A stretch of 64,000 nt of DNA. Origin: Pseudomonas mucidolens. GTDB taxonomy: Bacteria; Pseudomonadota; Gammaproteobacteria; Pseudomonadales; Pseudomonadaceae. The translations under genes and the position numbers were made by a program. The DNA lies in the NCBI RefSeq assembly GCF_900106045.1, contig NZ_LT629802.1, positions 2,542,001 to 2,606,000 of the forward strand, written 5' to 3'. Below the pieces are notes generated by a model. It did no database searches. It had not been told where the DNA came from and was given only the letters and a program-made list of their open reading frames with translations. Below, piece by piece: positions 28,243-37,321 of this stretch (position 1 is its first letter; each line of letters begins with the position of its first letter).

Positions 28243-29496
28243 TTACAGCGCCAGCGGATAACTGATAATCAGCCGAGTCTGGTCAAAATCGCTGCTGAAA
28301 CTGCGCCGATTGGTCGCGTTATTCAGGCGCACACTGAGGTTCTTCAAATCACCACTCTGGAAGGTATAGCTCACCTCGGTATCGCGCTCCCACTCCCTGC
28401 CGTTAGTGCCCGTCTGGGTGGTAGCGTTCTCCCCATGGCCGTAACGCACCATCGCCAATAGCCCTGGCACGCCCATCGCGGCAAAATTGTAGTCATAGCG
28501 GGCCTGCCAGGAGCGCTCATCAGCGTTGCTGAAGTTACCGTTGAACATGTCATTACCCAAGGTCCGGCCACTGCTGCCGTAGACAGACATCCACGGACTG
28601 TCGCCACTGACCTTCTGCAGTCCCAGGTACACGGTATGGCCGCCAGTTGCCGCCGAGAGCAAGGCAAAGGCAGTGCGGCTCTGGATCTCGCCGATACGCG
28701 CACGCCCGTCCTCCTTGTCGATGAAGTAACCCAGGTTCGCCCCCAGCACCCAATCGCCCACCGGCTGCTTGTGCAAGAGGTTGAAGTAGCTCTGGCGGTA
28801 GATGTCTTCAAGCTGCGAATGCCAGGCCCCGACCAGGGTTCGCTGCTGATTGAAACGATATTCGACACCCGCGTAATTGAAGCCATCGGAGGTAACGCCC
28901 GGAGCCGCCCAGGCCGAGAGGTCCTGCATGTCCGAAGAGTTGCGCAGGCTCACCGAGCGATACTGCCCTGCCTGTACCCCCAGCCCTTCGATTTCCCGAG
29001 AATCGAGCATGGCCCCGCGGAAAGTCTGGGGCAGTAGCCGACCATCGTCGTAGCGCAGCACAGGAACATCCGGCAGTAATTCGCCGATCTTCAATTCGCT
29101 GGCAGACATGCGCATCTTGAACGCCGCACCGGCGCGTCCGAAATTATCCGCCGCCCGTCCATCGCCCTGTATCGGCAGCAGATCCGAACCACTGGTCCCG
29201 GGACTGCTGTCGAGCTTGAGGCCGAACATGGCGATGCCGTCCAGACCGAAACCAACGAAACCCGGTGTGTAGCCGGAATTGAACTTGAGAATAACGCCCT
29301 GGGCCCATTCTTCGACCTGACTCTTGGCCGCTCCGCGATCGCGAAAATCCCGATTGAAGTAATAGTTGCGCACGAGCAGATCGGTCTTCGCACCCTCGAG
29401 AAAACCGGCGTCTTCGGCCCAGGCCGGCAGGCCGATGGACAAGGTCAGCGAGGCTGCGGTTATCGAACGTGCAAGGCTGTGGTGAGAGAGCTTCAT
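28243..29496 (-). CDS. OprD-family outer-membrane porin (vanillate-type, OpdK/VanP-like)
   Basis: A 417-residue protein. The signal peptide has core SITAASLTLSIGLPAWA, and the mature part begins EDAGFLEGAKTDLLVRNYYFNRDFRD, the standard OprD N-terminus. An aromatic-rich C-terminus ending in ISYPLAL closes the 18-strand barrel. OprD-type channels of the OccK group take up aromatic acids, including vanillate. It lies 120 bases after vanK on the same strand, with no operator in between, so the two are likely co-transcribed. Confidence 0.88.
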   Translation of the reverse strand: MKLSHHSLARSITAASLTLSIGLPAWAEDAGFLEGAKTDLLVRNYYFNRDFRDRGAAKSQVEEWAQGVILKFNSGYTPGFVGFGLDGIAMFGLKLDSSPGTSGSDLLPIQGDGRAADNFGRAGAAFKMRMSASELKIGELLPDVPVLRYDDGRLLPQTFRGAMLDSREIEGLGVQAGQYRSVSLRNSSDMQDLSAWAAPGVTSDGFNYAGVEYRFNQQRTLVGAWHSQLEDIYRQSYFNLLHKQPVGDWVLGANLGYFIDKEDGRARIGEIQSRTAFALLSAATGGHTVYLGLQKVSGDSPWMSVYGSSGRTLGNDMFNGNFSNADERSWQARYDYNFAAMGVPGLLAMVRYGHGENATTQTGTNGREWERDTEVSYTFQSGDLKNLSVRLNNATNRRSFSSDFDQTRLIISYPLAL

Positions 29497-29616
29497 TATT
29501 ATTGTTTTCCGTTTTTCATAGGCGCAGCCGTCCCCCGGCAGGCAACTGGGGGCCTGTTTTTCAGTGGCTGCAGAAAATGCCCGGCGCAGCCGGGCGTCAA
29601 TCAGCTGTGGCGAGTG

Positions 29617-30948
29617 CTAGGCGCTGGCCAGTGCAGGTTCGGCCTGGGCCCTGGGCAGTTTGAGGAGTAACAGACAGCCGGCGGCAATCACGAACACACT
29701 GGCAAAAACCCCGTACAAGTGCAGCGGCTGCCAGCCGTCGTCGAGCAGAAAGCCGGCCACGGTCGGCGAAATAATCGCGCCGATGCGCCCGATACCAATG
29801 CCCCAGCCGACTCCGGTGGCACGCACCGAGGCGTCATAGACCACGGGCGACAGCGCATAGAGACCGGCGACGCAGCCGTTGGAGAACAAGCCGATCAGCA
29901 AGCCGAGCCCCAGGGCCGCGGCAATCGAGGAACCCGAGCCGACGAACAGCACCAACAAGCCGGCCGTGATCAGCATGAACAGCGACAACACCCGGGTCAG
30001 CGGCCAGCGTGAGGCCAGGCCACCGATCAGCGCCGCACCGAAGATTCCGCCGACGCTCAGCAGCACCCCGCCGGTAATGCCTTGCTGTGCCGACAAACCA
30101 GCGGCGACCAGCAGTTTCGGGGTCCAACTCATGACGAAGTAGAAGCCGAACATCACCAGGAAAAACAGCAGCCAGATCAGCAACGTGGTGCGGCGCATGG
30201 CTGGTGCCAATAGCACGCCGAAACCGCTGGCAGCGCCGGGTTGCTTGAGCACCGCCGCCGGCATTTGCGCCAGCGCCGGTTGCCCCAGGCGCCGGGCCAG
30301 GCGATTGATCCGCGCCAGGGCGTTGGCCGGGCGGCGGGCGAGCAGAAAGTCCAGGGACTCCGGCAGCCACAGCAGCACCAATGGAATCACCACCAAGGTC
30401 ACCACGCCACCAAACAGAAACACCGAGCGCCAGCCCCAGTGAGTCAACAGCCACACCGCGAGCAAGCCGCCGAGAGTCGCGCCCAGGGCGTAGCCGGTGG
30501 ATTGCAGGCTGACCGCCAAACCGCGCCAGCGCTTGCTGGAGTACTCGCTGGCAATCACGTTGCTGCTGGCCAGGATGCCGCCGATGCCCAGGCCTGTGAG
30601 ACCGCGCAGCAAGGCCAGTTGCATGGGGGTCTGACTCAGCGCCGAGAGCAGCATGCCGAGCCCGGAAATCCCCAGGCAGAACAGGATCAATGGGCGTCGA
30701 CCGAAGCGGTCGGCCCAAGGCGCGATAAACAATGAACCAGCGGCCATGCCGAACAGCCCAGCGCTGAGCAACAAGCCGATCTGTGCACCGCTCAGGCTCC
30801 ATTCGGCCGACACCGACGCCGCGGTGAACGCCATGACCAACACATCGAAACCATCGATCATGTTCAGCACAATGCAGATGCCGATCGCCACGTATTGAAA
30901 GGAATTCATGGGGCCGCTGTCCACGCGGCGCTGCAGATCGAAGCTCAT
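29617..30948 (-). CDS. vanK: MFS aromatic acid:H+ symporter, probable vanillate transporter
   Basis: A 443-residue inner-membrane protein. The ATG at 30948 has a perfect GGAGG ribosome binding site. Twelve membrane segments; N-terminal CIVLNMIDGFDVLVMAFTA with the DGxD motif of AAHS transporters such as PcaK/VanK, and the loop ADRFGRRP between segments 2 and 3. The central loop is longer, as usual. A TGGATCCA operator about 190 bases upstream and the vanillate neighbourhood support VanK; a PcaK-type specificity cannot be excluded. Confidence 0.8.
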   Translation of the reverse strand: MSFDLQRRVDSGPMNSFQYVAIGICIVLNMIDGFDVLVMAFTAASVSAEWSLSGAQIGLLLSAGLFGMAAGSLFIAPWADRFGRRPLILFCLGISGLGMLLSALSQTPMQLALLRGLTGLGIGGILASSNVIASEYSSKRWRGLAVSLQSTGYALGATLGGLLAVWLLTHWGWRSVFLFGGVVTLVVIPLVLLWLPESLDFLLARRPANALARINRLARRLGQPALAQMPAAVLKQPGAASGFGVLLAPAMRRTTLLIWLLFFLVMFGFYFVMSWTPKLLVAAGLSAQQGITGGVLLSVGGIFGAALIGGLASRWPLTRVLSLFMLITAGLLVLFVGSGSSIAAALGLGLLIGLFSNGCVAGLYALSPVVYDASVRATGVGWGIGIGRIGAIISPTVAGFLLDDGWQPLHLYGVFASVFVIAAGCLLLLKLPRAQAEPALASA

Positions 30949-31137
30949 GATCGGACCTCCGCGTGCAGAACCCACAGCGACGGAGAAGTAGACAGCAGCG
31001 TACACGCGCACCGGTGACCAGCAGAACCCACGCAGGTGTGCGCCGTTGATAAGCCATTCATGACGAAACCCTTCTTGTAGTTTTTATCGGGATGATCAGG
31101 AGGGCTCCTGCCATCGCCAGGGCGCTAATTAACCCGC

Positions 31138-31148
31138 TAATGGATCCA
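31138..31148. promoter_or_regulatory. VanR operator 3
   Basis: TAATGGATCCA: the left half is identical to operator 2 while the right arm is degenerate (CG). It sits upstream of vanK. Confidence 0.55.
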
Positions 31149-31341
31149 CGAACAAGAGCCTCCACACGTGGAAGCGCAGGAAAAGCACTCCCGGCCGATG
31201 AAAAATAATCAGCAAATATCTTTAATATCAATTACTTAATGATATACAGCGCCACACACATTTCCGTTCGATTATCGATCACCCACGTGTGTTTCCGGCA
31301 CTCGGTGATCTTTTGGAGGTGTACCGCTGATCGAAGCTGAC

Positions 31342-31351
31342 AATGGATCCA
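31342..31351. promoter_or_regulatory. VanR operator 4 (orphan)
   Basis: AATGGATCCA directly beside the end of the decayed ferulate genes. It may be a leftover from a lost gene or a second vanK control site. Confidence 0.4.
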
Positions 31352-31877
31352 CTAGACAAATGCCAAGGTTGCCCGTGCGCCCTCTATCGCGGCCAGGTGC
31401 GGCGCCACCCTGGACGGTAAGTAGTTGAAGAAGAAGCCGGCGCTTTGCAGTTTGCTGGCGCGCAACGGATCTTCTTCCGGCAGCTCCCTGGAGACCCGCG
31501 CCGCCCGCCCCCAGGCCATGGCCAACAAGCTAATGCCGCACAATTGGAGAAAGTCCCCGGCGGCCCGATAGGGATATTCACTGTCCTCCCGGGACCGTTC
31601 GCGTATGTCGTCGACCCCCGTAGACAGTGTGTCGCACAAGCGGTCCAGAGCGCTGGCGAACTCGGTGAGGTAGCCAGGCATGATGTGCGGGCCACGAAAG
31701 CGCCCTTCCAGCTTGCCCTCCAACGGCACCAGGCGGACCTCGCAGCCCGGCGCCGGCAAGCCGATGGTTCCACGGCAGCCAGTCCACCAGCACCAGCGGT
31801 TCTTCACCGAACACCGGAAAGGTCTGCAACAGCATCTGCTGAAATCGTTGACGTGGAAAAATAGCGGGGGCACTCAA
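31352..31877 (-). pseudogene. fused remnant of feruloyl-CoA synthetase and acyl-CoA dehydrogenase genes
   Basis: Three fragments lie in a row. In one frame, FQQMLLQTFPVFGEEPLVLVDW plus LPWNH, as in feruloyl-CoA synthetase. After a frame change, GLPAPGCEVRLVPLEGKLEG and FRGPHIMPGYL, a later piece of the same AMP-forming enzyme (about 200 residues between them are missing). Then a switch to an acyl-CoA dehydrogenase C-terminus (RAAGDFLQLCG, LQSAGFFFNYLPSRVAPHL). At least two deletions and a frameshift are needed, so no working enzyme is left. In relatives these genes belong to ferulate catabolism, which feeds vanillate. Confidence 0.65.
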
Positions 31878-31921
31878 CCGCTGGTCAAGTCGAATGCAAA
31901 TGGGTGGTCAAGTCCACGCAA

Positions 31922-32317
31922 TTACACCTCAGGCAGTTTAGCCACCACCTTGATCTCAAAATCGAAACCATACAGCCAGGTCACCCCTACCGCCGTAATC
32001 GTTGGAAAAGGCGCCTCGCCCCAATACTCAGGCACAACCTCCCATACCTGCTCGAAGATCGTCTGCGGCTCAACCATGAAGACGGTTACATCCTGGACAT
32101 CATCAAAGCTGCAACCGGCTGCGGCCAGCACCGCGTTGAGGTTCTCGAAAGCGCGTCGAACTTGCGCCTTGAGTTCCGGTTCCGGGGATCCATCTTCACG
32201 GCTGCCCACTTGGCCGGAAACGAAGAGCAAGCCATTGCTGCGCACCGCCGGTGAATAGCGATTGCGCTCGTAAATAGCCTGCCGGCCCACAGGGAATACA
32301 ACGTCTCGTTGGTTCAT
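31922..32317 (-). CDS. RidA/YjgF family protein
   Basis: A 131-residue protein of family length: RYSPAVRSNGLLFVSGQVG, QVRRAFENLNAVLAAAG and DVTVFMVE are typical. At the C-terminus, where true RidA has an Arg for imine hydrolysis (near PxRxxV), this protein has FPTITAVGV. It therefore probably belongs to an atypical Rid subgroup. It is divergent from a LysR regulator, 115 bases between starts, which likely controls it. A RutC-like link to the flavin pathway is possible but no GTATACC operator is present. Confidence 0.82.
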   Translation of the reverse strand: MNQRDVVFPVGRQAIYERNRYSPAVRSNGLLFVSGQVGSREDGSPEPELKAQVRRAFENLNAVLAAAGCSFDDVQDVTVFMVEPQTIFEQVWEVVPEYWGEAPFPTITAVGVTWLYGFDFEIKVVAKLPEV

Positions 32318-32432
32318 GAAAAACTCCAGTGGTTAGAAAGCGACTTGAACACTGTATGGCGCTTGCCCGGGACGGATAAACAGGCAATGCTGACCATGAC
32401 TGTTTGTGATTCCCAAACAATACGGAGCCCCC

Positions 32433-33371
32433 ATGGATCGTTTCGATGCCATGCAAGCCTTTGCCCGGGTGGTAGAAACCGGCAGTTTTACCCGAGCCGC
32501 CCACACCTTGCACATGAGCAAAACCACCGTTACCCAGCTCGTCCAGCAACTGGAGGCACGCTTACGTGTGAAGTTGCTCAATCGCACGACCCGCAAGGTC
32601 AAGGTCACCGCCGATGGCGCTGTCTACTACGAGCGGGTGCAATCCTTGCTGGCAGCGCTGGATGACGCTGACACCGCGCTATCGAGCGCTGCGGCAGCGC
32701 CGCGCGGACGGCTGCGGGTGGATGTACCCAGTCCACTGGCGCGTTTTATATTGATTCCGGCGTTACCGGACTTCCAACAGCGATACCCGGACATCCAGCT
32801 GGATTTGGGTGTGAGCGACCGTCAGGTGAGCCTGATAGATGAGAGCGTTGATTGTGTGATTCGCGGCGGAGAGATCACCGACACCTCCCTGGTGGCGCGG
32901 CACATCGCCGACCTGCCGCTGGGCGTGTATGCAGCGCCCGCGTACCTGGCTCTCTACGGCGTGCCAGCACATCCGCGCGAATTAAAGGAAGGTGAGCACC
33001 GTGTCGTGGGATATCGCTGGGCACGAACCGGTAAAGCGCTCTCTTATGCCTTGCGGCGCCTGGGCGAGCAGTTGGAAGTGCATGGCCGGCATGTGCTGAC
33101 CGTCGACGATGGCAATGCTTATCTGGCAGCCGGACAGGCAGGTCTGGGGATACTTTGGCTACCGCGATATATGGCCTTGCAACCCGTGGCGAACGGCGAA
33201 CTTGTGCCGCTGTTCGAAGACTGGCACATCGCGTCGATGCCGCTCTATCTGGCCTATGCGCCGAACCGCCATGTCAGCCGAAAATTACGCGTATTCATGG
33301 ACTGGGTGGTGGAGTTGATGACCACGCATGTACCACAGATTGCTCTGCCCACACGCCCTGACACTCCATAG
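32433..33371 (+). CDS. LysR-family regulator
   Basis: A 312-residue protein starting at the ATG at 32433. HTH: MDRFDAMQAFARVVETGSFT, HMSKTTVTQLVQQLEARL. The substrate-binding fold begins near residue 88 (PRGRLRVDVPS). It belongs to the common Pseudomonas LysR type that ends in RKLRVFMDWV. It probably activates or represses the divergent RidA-family gene. The ligand is unknown. Confidence 0.88.
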   Translation: MDRFDAMQAFARVVETGSFTRAAHTLHMSKTTVTQLVQQLEARLRVKLLNRTTRKVKVTADGAVYYERVQSLLAALDDADTALSSAAAAPRGRLRVDVPSPLARFILIPALPDFQQRYPDIQLDLGVSDRQVSLIDESVDCVIRGGEITDTSLVARHIADLPLGVYAAPAYLALYGVPAHPRELKEGEHRVVGYRWARTGKALSYALRRLGEQLEVHGRHVLTVDDGNAYLAAGQAGLGILWLPRYMALQPVANGELVPLFEDWHIASMPLYLAYAPNRHVSRKLRVFMDWVVELMTTHVPQIALPTRPDTP

Positions 33372-33964
33372 ACCGCTGAAAAGGTCGCGCTTGAAGCAAT
33401 GCGCCGAAAACGGCTAATCACGAAAGACTGGCCAGCCGCATGGAAACCAATCCTGCCGGCTGGCATTCGGCAATGCTTGAGCGTCATAGGCACACTCAAA
33501 CTATCTGTTCCAGGATCAGTGGCCACAATTCACCGCTGGGGTCTACGCTTGCAGAGGTTTGAGCTAAAACGCCACCTTATCGGAGCAGCCATTGAACGCA
33601 AGAATCTGCGGGTTTCTCGACTTCTGCGGCCAATCGAACTCGACAGGCCCTAGACTCTGCAAAAAATACTCCAATTTCCTACCGCATGAACAGGCATGCA
33701 AGGTGATATAGGTTTCCAGCCTTTATTCACACTCAATGGCCAGCGGCGAGACGTGATGCCTGCCACTCAACCTGTATATTTTTTGATCGCCTGTTAAAAC
33801 GCCTTGGCCACTTGGCATCAGCACGGTTATCCACAGACATACTCACGGATTTCGTGGATAACTCGTTCGATATAGGTCTGCCGGAGAAGTGGACCCTGTG
33901 GTGTCCGATTTGAAAATGCCGCGTTGGCATCAAAGTTGGCAGTCTGGAGCACCGCCCCCCATCC

Positions 33965-34149
33965 GGCATAGGTATCTACACAACTTTGCCTCAACGCTTA
34001 AATCCAGGCAAATAGGGCTGTTGTGGCGAGCGGGCTTGTCGGAACGCCGCATTCGGCTTACTGGGGCTGCTTCGCAGCCCAGCGCGGGACAAGCCCGCTC
34101 GCCACAAGGAAAGTCGTCAGTTTCTGAAAGGTGTGTAGATACCTATGCC
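33965..34149. repeat. 18-bp perfect inverted repeat flanking a REP
   Basis: GGCATAGGTATCTACACA (33965-33982) and its exact reverse complement (34132-34149), with a REP hairpin in the middle. The layout resembles nested small repeat units known from fluorescent pseudomonads. Confidence 0.7.
34021..34107. repeat. REP hairpin pair, copy 3
   Basis: TTGTGGCGAGCGGGCTTGTC and its reverse complement GACAAGCCCGCTCGCCACAA (near-exact) frame GGGGCTGCTTCGCAGCCC. It is related to, but distinct from, the copies at 7.8 and 21.3 kb. Confidence 0.8.
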
Positions 34150-34208
34150 CATCCGGACAGGGATTCCGGTGGAGAGCAAGAGCGCACCTGGCAAGCTTGT
34201 GACGGGCC

Positions 34209-37133
34209 TCAGTCGGTTTGCGGCCAATCCTCGTCGGGAACGTCGTAGATATCACCGCCCTGCACGCCATCGATTTCGTACTGTGTCAGATAGTCGCCGA
34301 GCAGGTCGCCGAAGTGGTCTTGCTGCGTCTGTCGCTTGCCCTCCGCAATAAGGCCCGGAAGCAACAGGGCAACCGCGCCGACGCCCGCCGCCACGGTGCC
34401 TAGGACTCCTGCCAGCGGAGCCATCGCCGCCTTGAGTGCCAAATTGCCAAAAAGGGCTGCGCCGCCCTCAATCGCTGATGCCAGGCCCGACAACGACGCC
34501 AGTGCGCCTGAAGTGATGCTGATACCGCCACTGACGAGGTCGCCCTTGCGAATCGACTGAACCCCATCAAAGATTCCGTACGCACCCGCAACCATGCCGG
34601 CCAGACCGCCGATACCCTTGGCACCGCTTTCAAACTTGTCGGCAATGCCAGTGAGAGATTTTATGGGGTCGTCGAAAAAGGCTTTGATTTTGGGATGAAG
34701 ATCAATGTTTTTTTCGTTTTTCAGGTAGCTTTTCAGGTTCTTGGCACCACCCTCGGTGAGCAGGGTCGTCGTCATGACCGATCCTGTGGTGATGTCGATG
34801 ATGTTTCGTTCGGTCAGGTTTGCGCCATTCTGAGCGCCTTTGGCGATCGTCACGCCAGCCATGAAGATGCCGCTGACGCCATGCAGTACCCCTTTGTCAG
34901 ACGCGTTCTTGAGGGCGCCGTCGGGTTTGAGCAAGGACGACTTCAACTCCGCAAGCGACTTGGTGCCTTGGCGCAGGATGTCCCAATCCGAACGGATACC
35001 CGCGACGATCTGGTCGGCCGTTGCGACGGTGCCATCCTGATTGGTCACCAGTTCCGGATTGGACTGGATAAGCGTCTCGGCCATCGTCCTGACCTTGGCC
35101 TCGTCAAGCTCGTCACCGCCATTGATACCCAGGGCTTGCTTGAGGTCATCGAAGGTGCCGTCTTTCATCGCGTTGTCGCGCCCGACCCGGCTGAAATTGT
35201 CGTTCAACTGCGCGTCGAAACCTGCGGTGATGCTGGGATCCAGCGTCGCGTTGTAGAGTGCGACCTCCGCGGAGAAGGTGCCGATCGCTTCTTCGAAGGT
35301 GCCCGTTTTCATCAGTTCTTCCAGTCGCGTCCCGGAAGCAAGCGAGTGCTCGTAATAATCCTGGAACGCCTGGGCATGCTGAGAGGCAGCGAGCCCCTTC
35401 TGAATTTCTGCCCGATCATTGATGCCGAGCGCTTCCTGATAAAGCGTTGCCGTCGAGAGGTATTCGGCCAGCACCGCCTGTTGGTCAGTGCTGCCGTCTT
35501 TCGTATGCTTATCCCATAGCGCATCAAGAGCTGCACCAGACTTGATGTCATCGTAGTTTTTTTGCACCGAGTCCTTTAACCCAGGAACTGCCTCAAACAG
35601 ATTGGCCATTTGCGTCGAGGTGGTTTCATTAAGAAACTTGACCACCTCGGGATCGCTTTGTAGCTGCTCAATGTGGCTGTTGACATCGGCAAGTAGCTTG
35701 TTGGGATCTGGATGGCTGCGCACAGCGTTGGCGATGGACACCTTACCGTAGTCATCACTCCACATACCTGCAGCCGCACCGTCGATGATCAACTGTTGGG
35801 CCTTGAGCAAATCCTGTAACACCGCCGCCCGCTGTTCGACGGAATAGTTGCCTGGATTTTCGAAGACGTCCTTGCCCAGGTCACTGGTATCGATGCTGGA
35901 GACCGAGTTGGTATTCGCTACCTGGTTAAGGAATAGCAGTGCGTCCCCAGAGGTCTTGGGACTGGTGTTCTTCAGCCAGTTTTGGATATCGTTCTTGCCG
36001 AGCTTTCCATCAGGTCTGCTCTCCAATGGTTTCCCAGCGGTTTCGAGCATTTCGAACGCCCCCGTCTGCGACCAGAAAGTCAGGGCTTGCTTCAAGTCAT
36101 CGCTGATGTTCGGGTTTTCATCCAGGTATTTCTGCAAGGCCTCGCGCGACAGGTGTTTACCGCTATCGGTCCGATCGCTGATCTCGTCAAAGTTCTCCAG
36201 CAGCAGCGCCGAATGCTTCGCAAGCTCCAAAGAGGTTGCGTCAGCATTCGGGGAAGCTTTCAGAAAGTCGTTATAGGCACCGATGTCGTCGGCTTTGACT
36301 GCAACAGGGCGTAGCCACGCATTCAGATCGTTGCTGCTGATTTTGCCGTCGGCCTTGTTGTTGTGTGCCTTGGTATCAAGCAGGTCAAAAAACCCTTTGT
36401 TATCGAGCAGGAACTGGGCCGCCTCGCGCTCTTGCGCGCTTCGATTTTCATCGACAGCGTACTTCCTCAAATCCTTATCACTGACAATACTGTCGGAGCC
36501 ATTCCAGTCGTCCCATCGATCACGGACCGTTTCGATGATCTCGCTGTTCTGTTCGTAAAACTTGCTCTGGTAGCCTTCCTGTTTCCAGACCAGCTGGTTG
36601 TAGAGGTCGGGCGTCACATCCTTCGAGACGTTGATCTTTTCGCCATTGATAGTCAGGCGGATAAAGCCAGTGTGTTCATCCGGGGGCAAAATGTCTGCGC
36701 TCGCCAGCTCTTCTGCTGATAGAAGCGCGCCATCGCCGCGCAATGCAAAGCCTTCGTCGTTGCCCTTTTGCAACGCATCAACCTTGTCGAAGTAATCAGG
36801 CGTCGCTTCCTTGCTGATAGTGATTTCATTGCCCTCTTTGTCCCGGGCTGTGTAGGCCACCACCTCGTCATTTACCAGCCATGCCGTGAGGTTCTCGAGA
36901 TCCTGGAGCGGTACGGTTTCGTCGTTGCGCAGCGTGCGTCCGTGTTGCTGCTTCAGCGCCTCGATCAAGGTGCCAACCGTTTCTTGCACCGCCACGCCTA
37001 CCGCACCGCCCAGGTCAGCCTTTTTATCGCTGACGTGCTTGCGGGCCGCGCCAAGTATTTTCTCAAAGCGCTGACCTACTCCAGAATCAGGGAATTGGTT
37101 ATCTGCGGGGCGGGCGTTGCTGTCGATTCGCAA
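34209..37133 (-). CDS. HrpK-family type III secreted protein 1 (candidate translocator/effector)
   Basis: A 974-residue protein; the start is an unusual TTG with AGGAGA nine bases upstream. It has no signal peptide. The N-terminal part is polar, then come two copies of a roughly 58-residue module: ...SDKDLRKYA...AAQFLLDN...FFDLLDT...ADGKISSNDL and ...LSREALQKYL...ALTFWSQ...FEMLETA...DGKLGKND. The C-terminal 300 residues are hydrophobic and Gly/Ala-rich (GVLHGVSGIFMAG, GIGGLAGMVAGAYGIFDG, GVGAVALLLPGLI), fitting membrane insertion. The last residues YLTQYEIDG...GDIYDVP match the end of the paralogue at 53750. HrpK proteins aid effector translocation. It lies 188 bases after sctU. Confidence 0.8.
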   Translation of the reverse strand: MRIDSNARPADNQFPDSGVGQRFEKILGAARKHVSDKKADLGGAVGVAVQETVGTLIEALKQQHGRTLRNDETVPLQDLENLTAWLVNDEVVAYTARDKEGNEITISKEATPDYFDKVDALQKGNDEGFALRGDGALLSAEELASADILPPDEHTGFIRLTINGEKINVSKDVTPDLYNQLVWKQEGYQSKFYEQNSEIIETVRDRWDDWNGSDSIVSDKDLRKYAVDENRSAQEREAAQFLLDNKGFFDLLDTKAHNNKADGKISSNDLNAWLRPVAVKADDIGAYNDFLKASPNADATSLELAKHSALLLENFDEISDRTDSGKHLSREALQKYLDENPNISDDLKQALTFWSQTGAFEMLETAGKPLESRPDGKLGKNDIQNWLKNTSPKTSGDALLFLNQVANTNSVSSIDTSDLGKDVFENPGNYSVEQRAAVLQDLLKAQQLIIDGAAAGMWSDDYGKVSIANAVRSHPDPNKLLADVNSHIEQLQSDPEVVKFLNETTSTQMANLFEAVPGLKDSVQKNYDDIKSGAALDALWDKHTKDGSTDQQAVLAEYLSTATLYQEALGINDRAEIQKGLAASQHAQAFQDYYEHSLASGTRLEELMKTGTFEEAIGTFSAEVALYNATLDPSITAGFDAQLNDNFSRVGRDNAMKDGTFDDLKQALGINGGDELDEAKVRTMAETLIQSNPELVTNQDGTVATADQIVAGIRSDWDILRQGTKSLAELKSSLLKPDGALKNASDKGVLHGVSGIFMAGVTIAKGAQNGANLTERNIIDITTGSVMTTTLLTEGGAKNLKSYLKNEKNIDLHPKIKAFFDDPIKSLTGIADKFESGAKGIGGLAGMVAGAYGIFDGVQSIRKGDLVSGGISITSGALASLSGLASAIEGGAALFGNLALKAAMAPLAGVLGTVAAGVGAVALLLPGLIAEGKRQTQQDHFGDLLGDYLTQYEIDGVQGGDIYDVPDEDWPQTD

Positions 37134-37321
37134 GGGGGCGTTCTCCTGATCATAGAGCCGATGGCGCTAGGGGAATCAACTATTACCGTTGCACATGACA
37201 GGGGGATGACTTGGCCGGGCGGATGCAGGGAGAGAACCGGCGTTACAGCCGCTCTAACACAGCGCTTGCTCTGCATTTCGTAACACTTGCCACGTTTGTA
37301 CCGCACCACCCGCAGCCACCC

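Larger units (their letters stand above)
30949..31351. other. vanK upstream region with two VanR-like sites
   Basis: This 403-base region has no gene. It contains TGGATCCA at 31141-31148 and 31344-31351 and an AT-rich centre near 31200-31250. The leftward vanK-porin promoter should lie near the first site. Confidence 0.5.
33372..34208. other. gene-poor stretch with a REP element and a long inverted repeat
   Basis: No supported gene in 837 bases. Low-GC stretches occur around 33640-33800. The right part holds a REP (34021-34107) framed by an 18-base inverted repeat (33965-33982, 34132-34149). It marks the left border of the type III secretion region. Confidence 0.5.

Noticed and set aside
31922..32317. 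RidA-family gene as the missing RutC of the flavin pathway
   Set aside because: It lies beyond the vanillate genes, lacks a GTATACC operator and has its own divergent LysR regulator, so a link is unsupported.
33827..33862. TTATCCACA and, inverted, GTGGATAA, looking like a pair of DnaA boxes
   Set aside because: Only two boxes, no AT-rich unwinding element or replication gene nearby; not enough for an origin.
33733..33969. 78-codon minus-strand frame in the gap before the T3SS
   Set aside because: No ribosome binding site or family match; overlaps the start of the inverted repeat.
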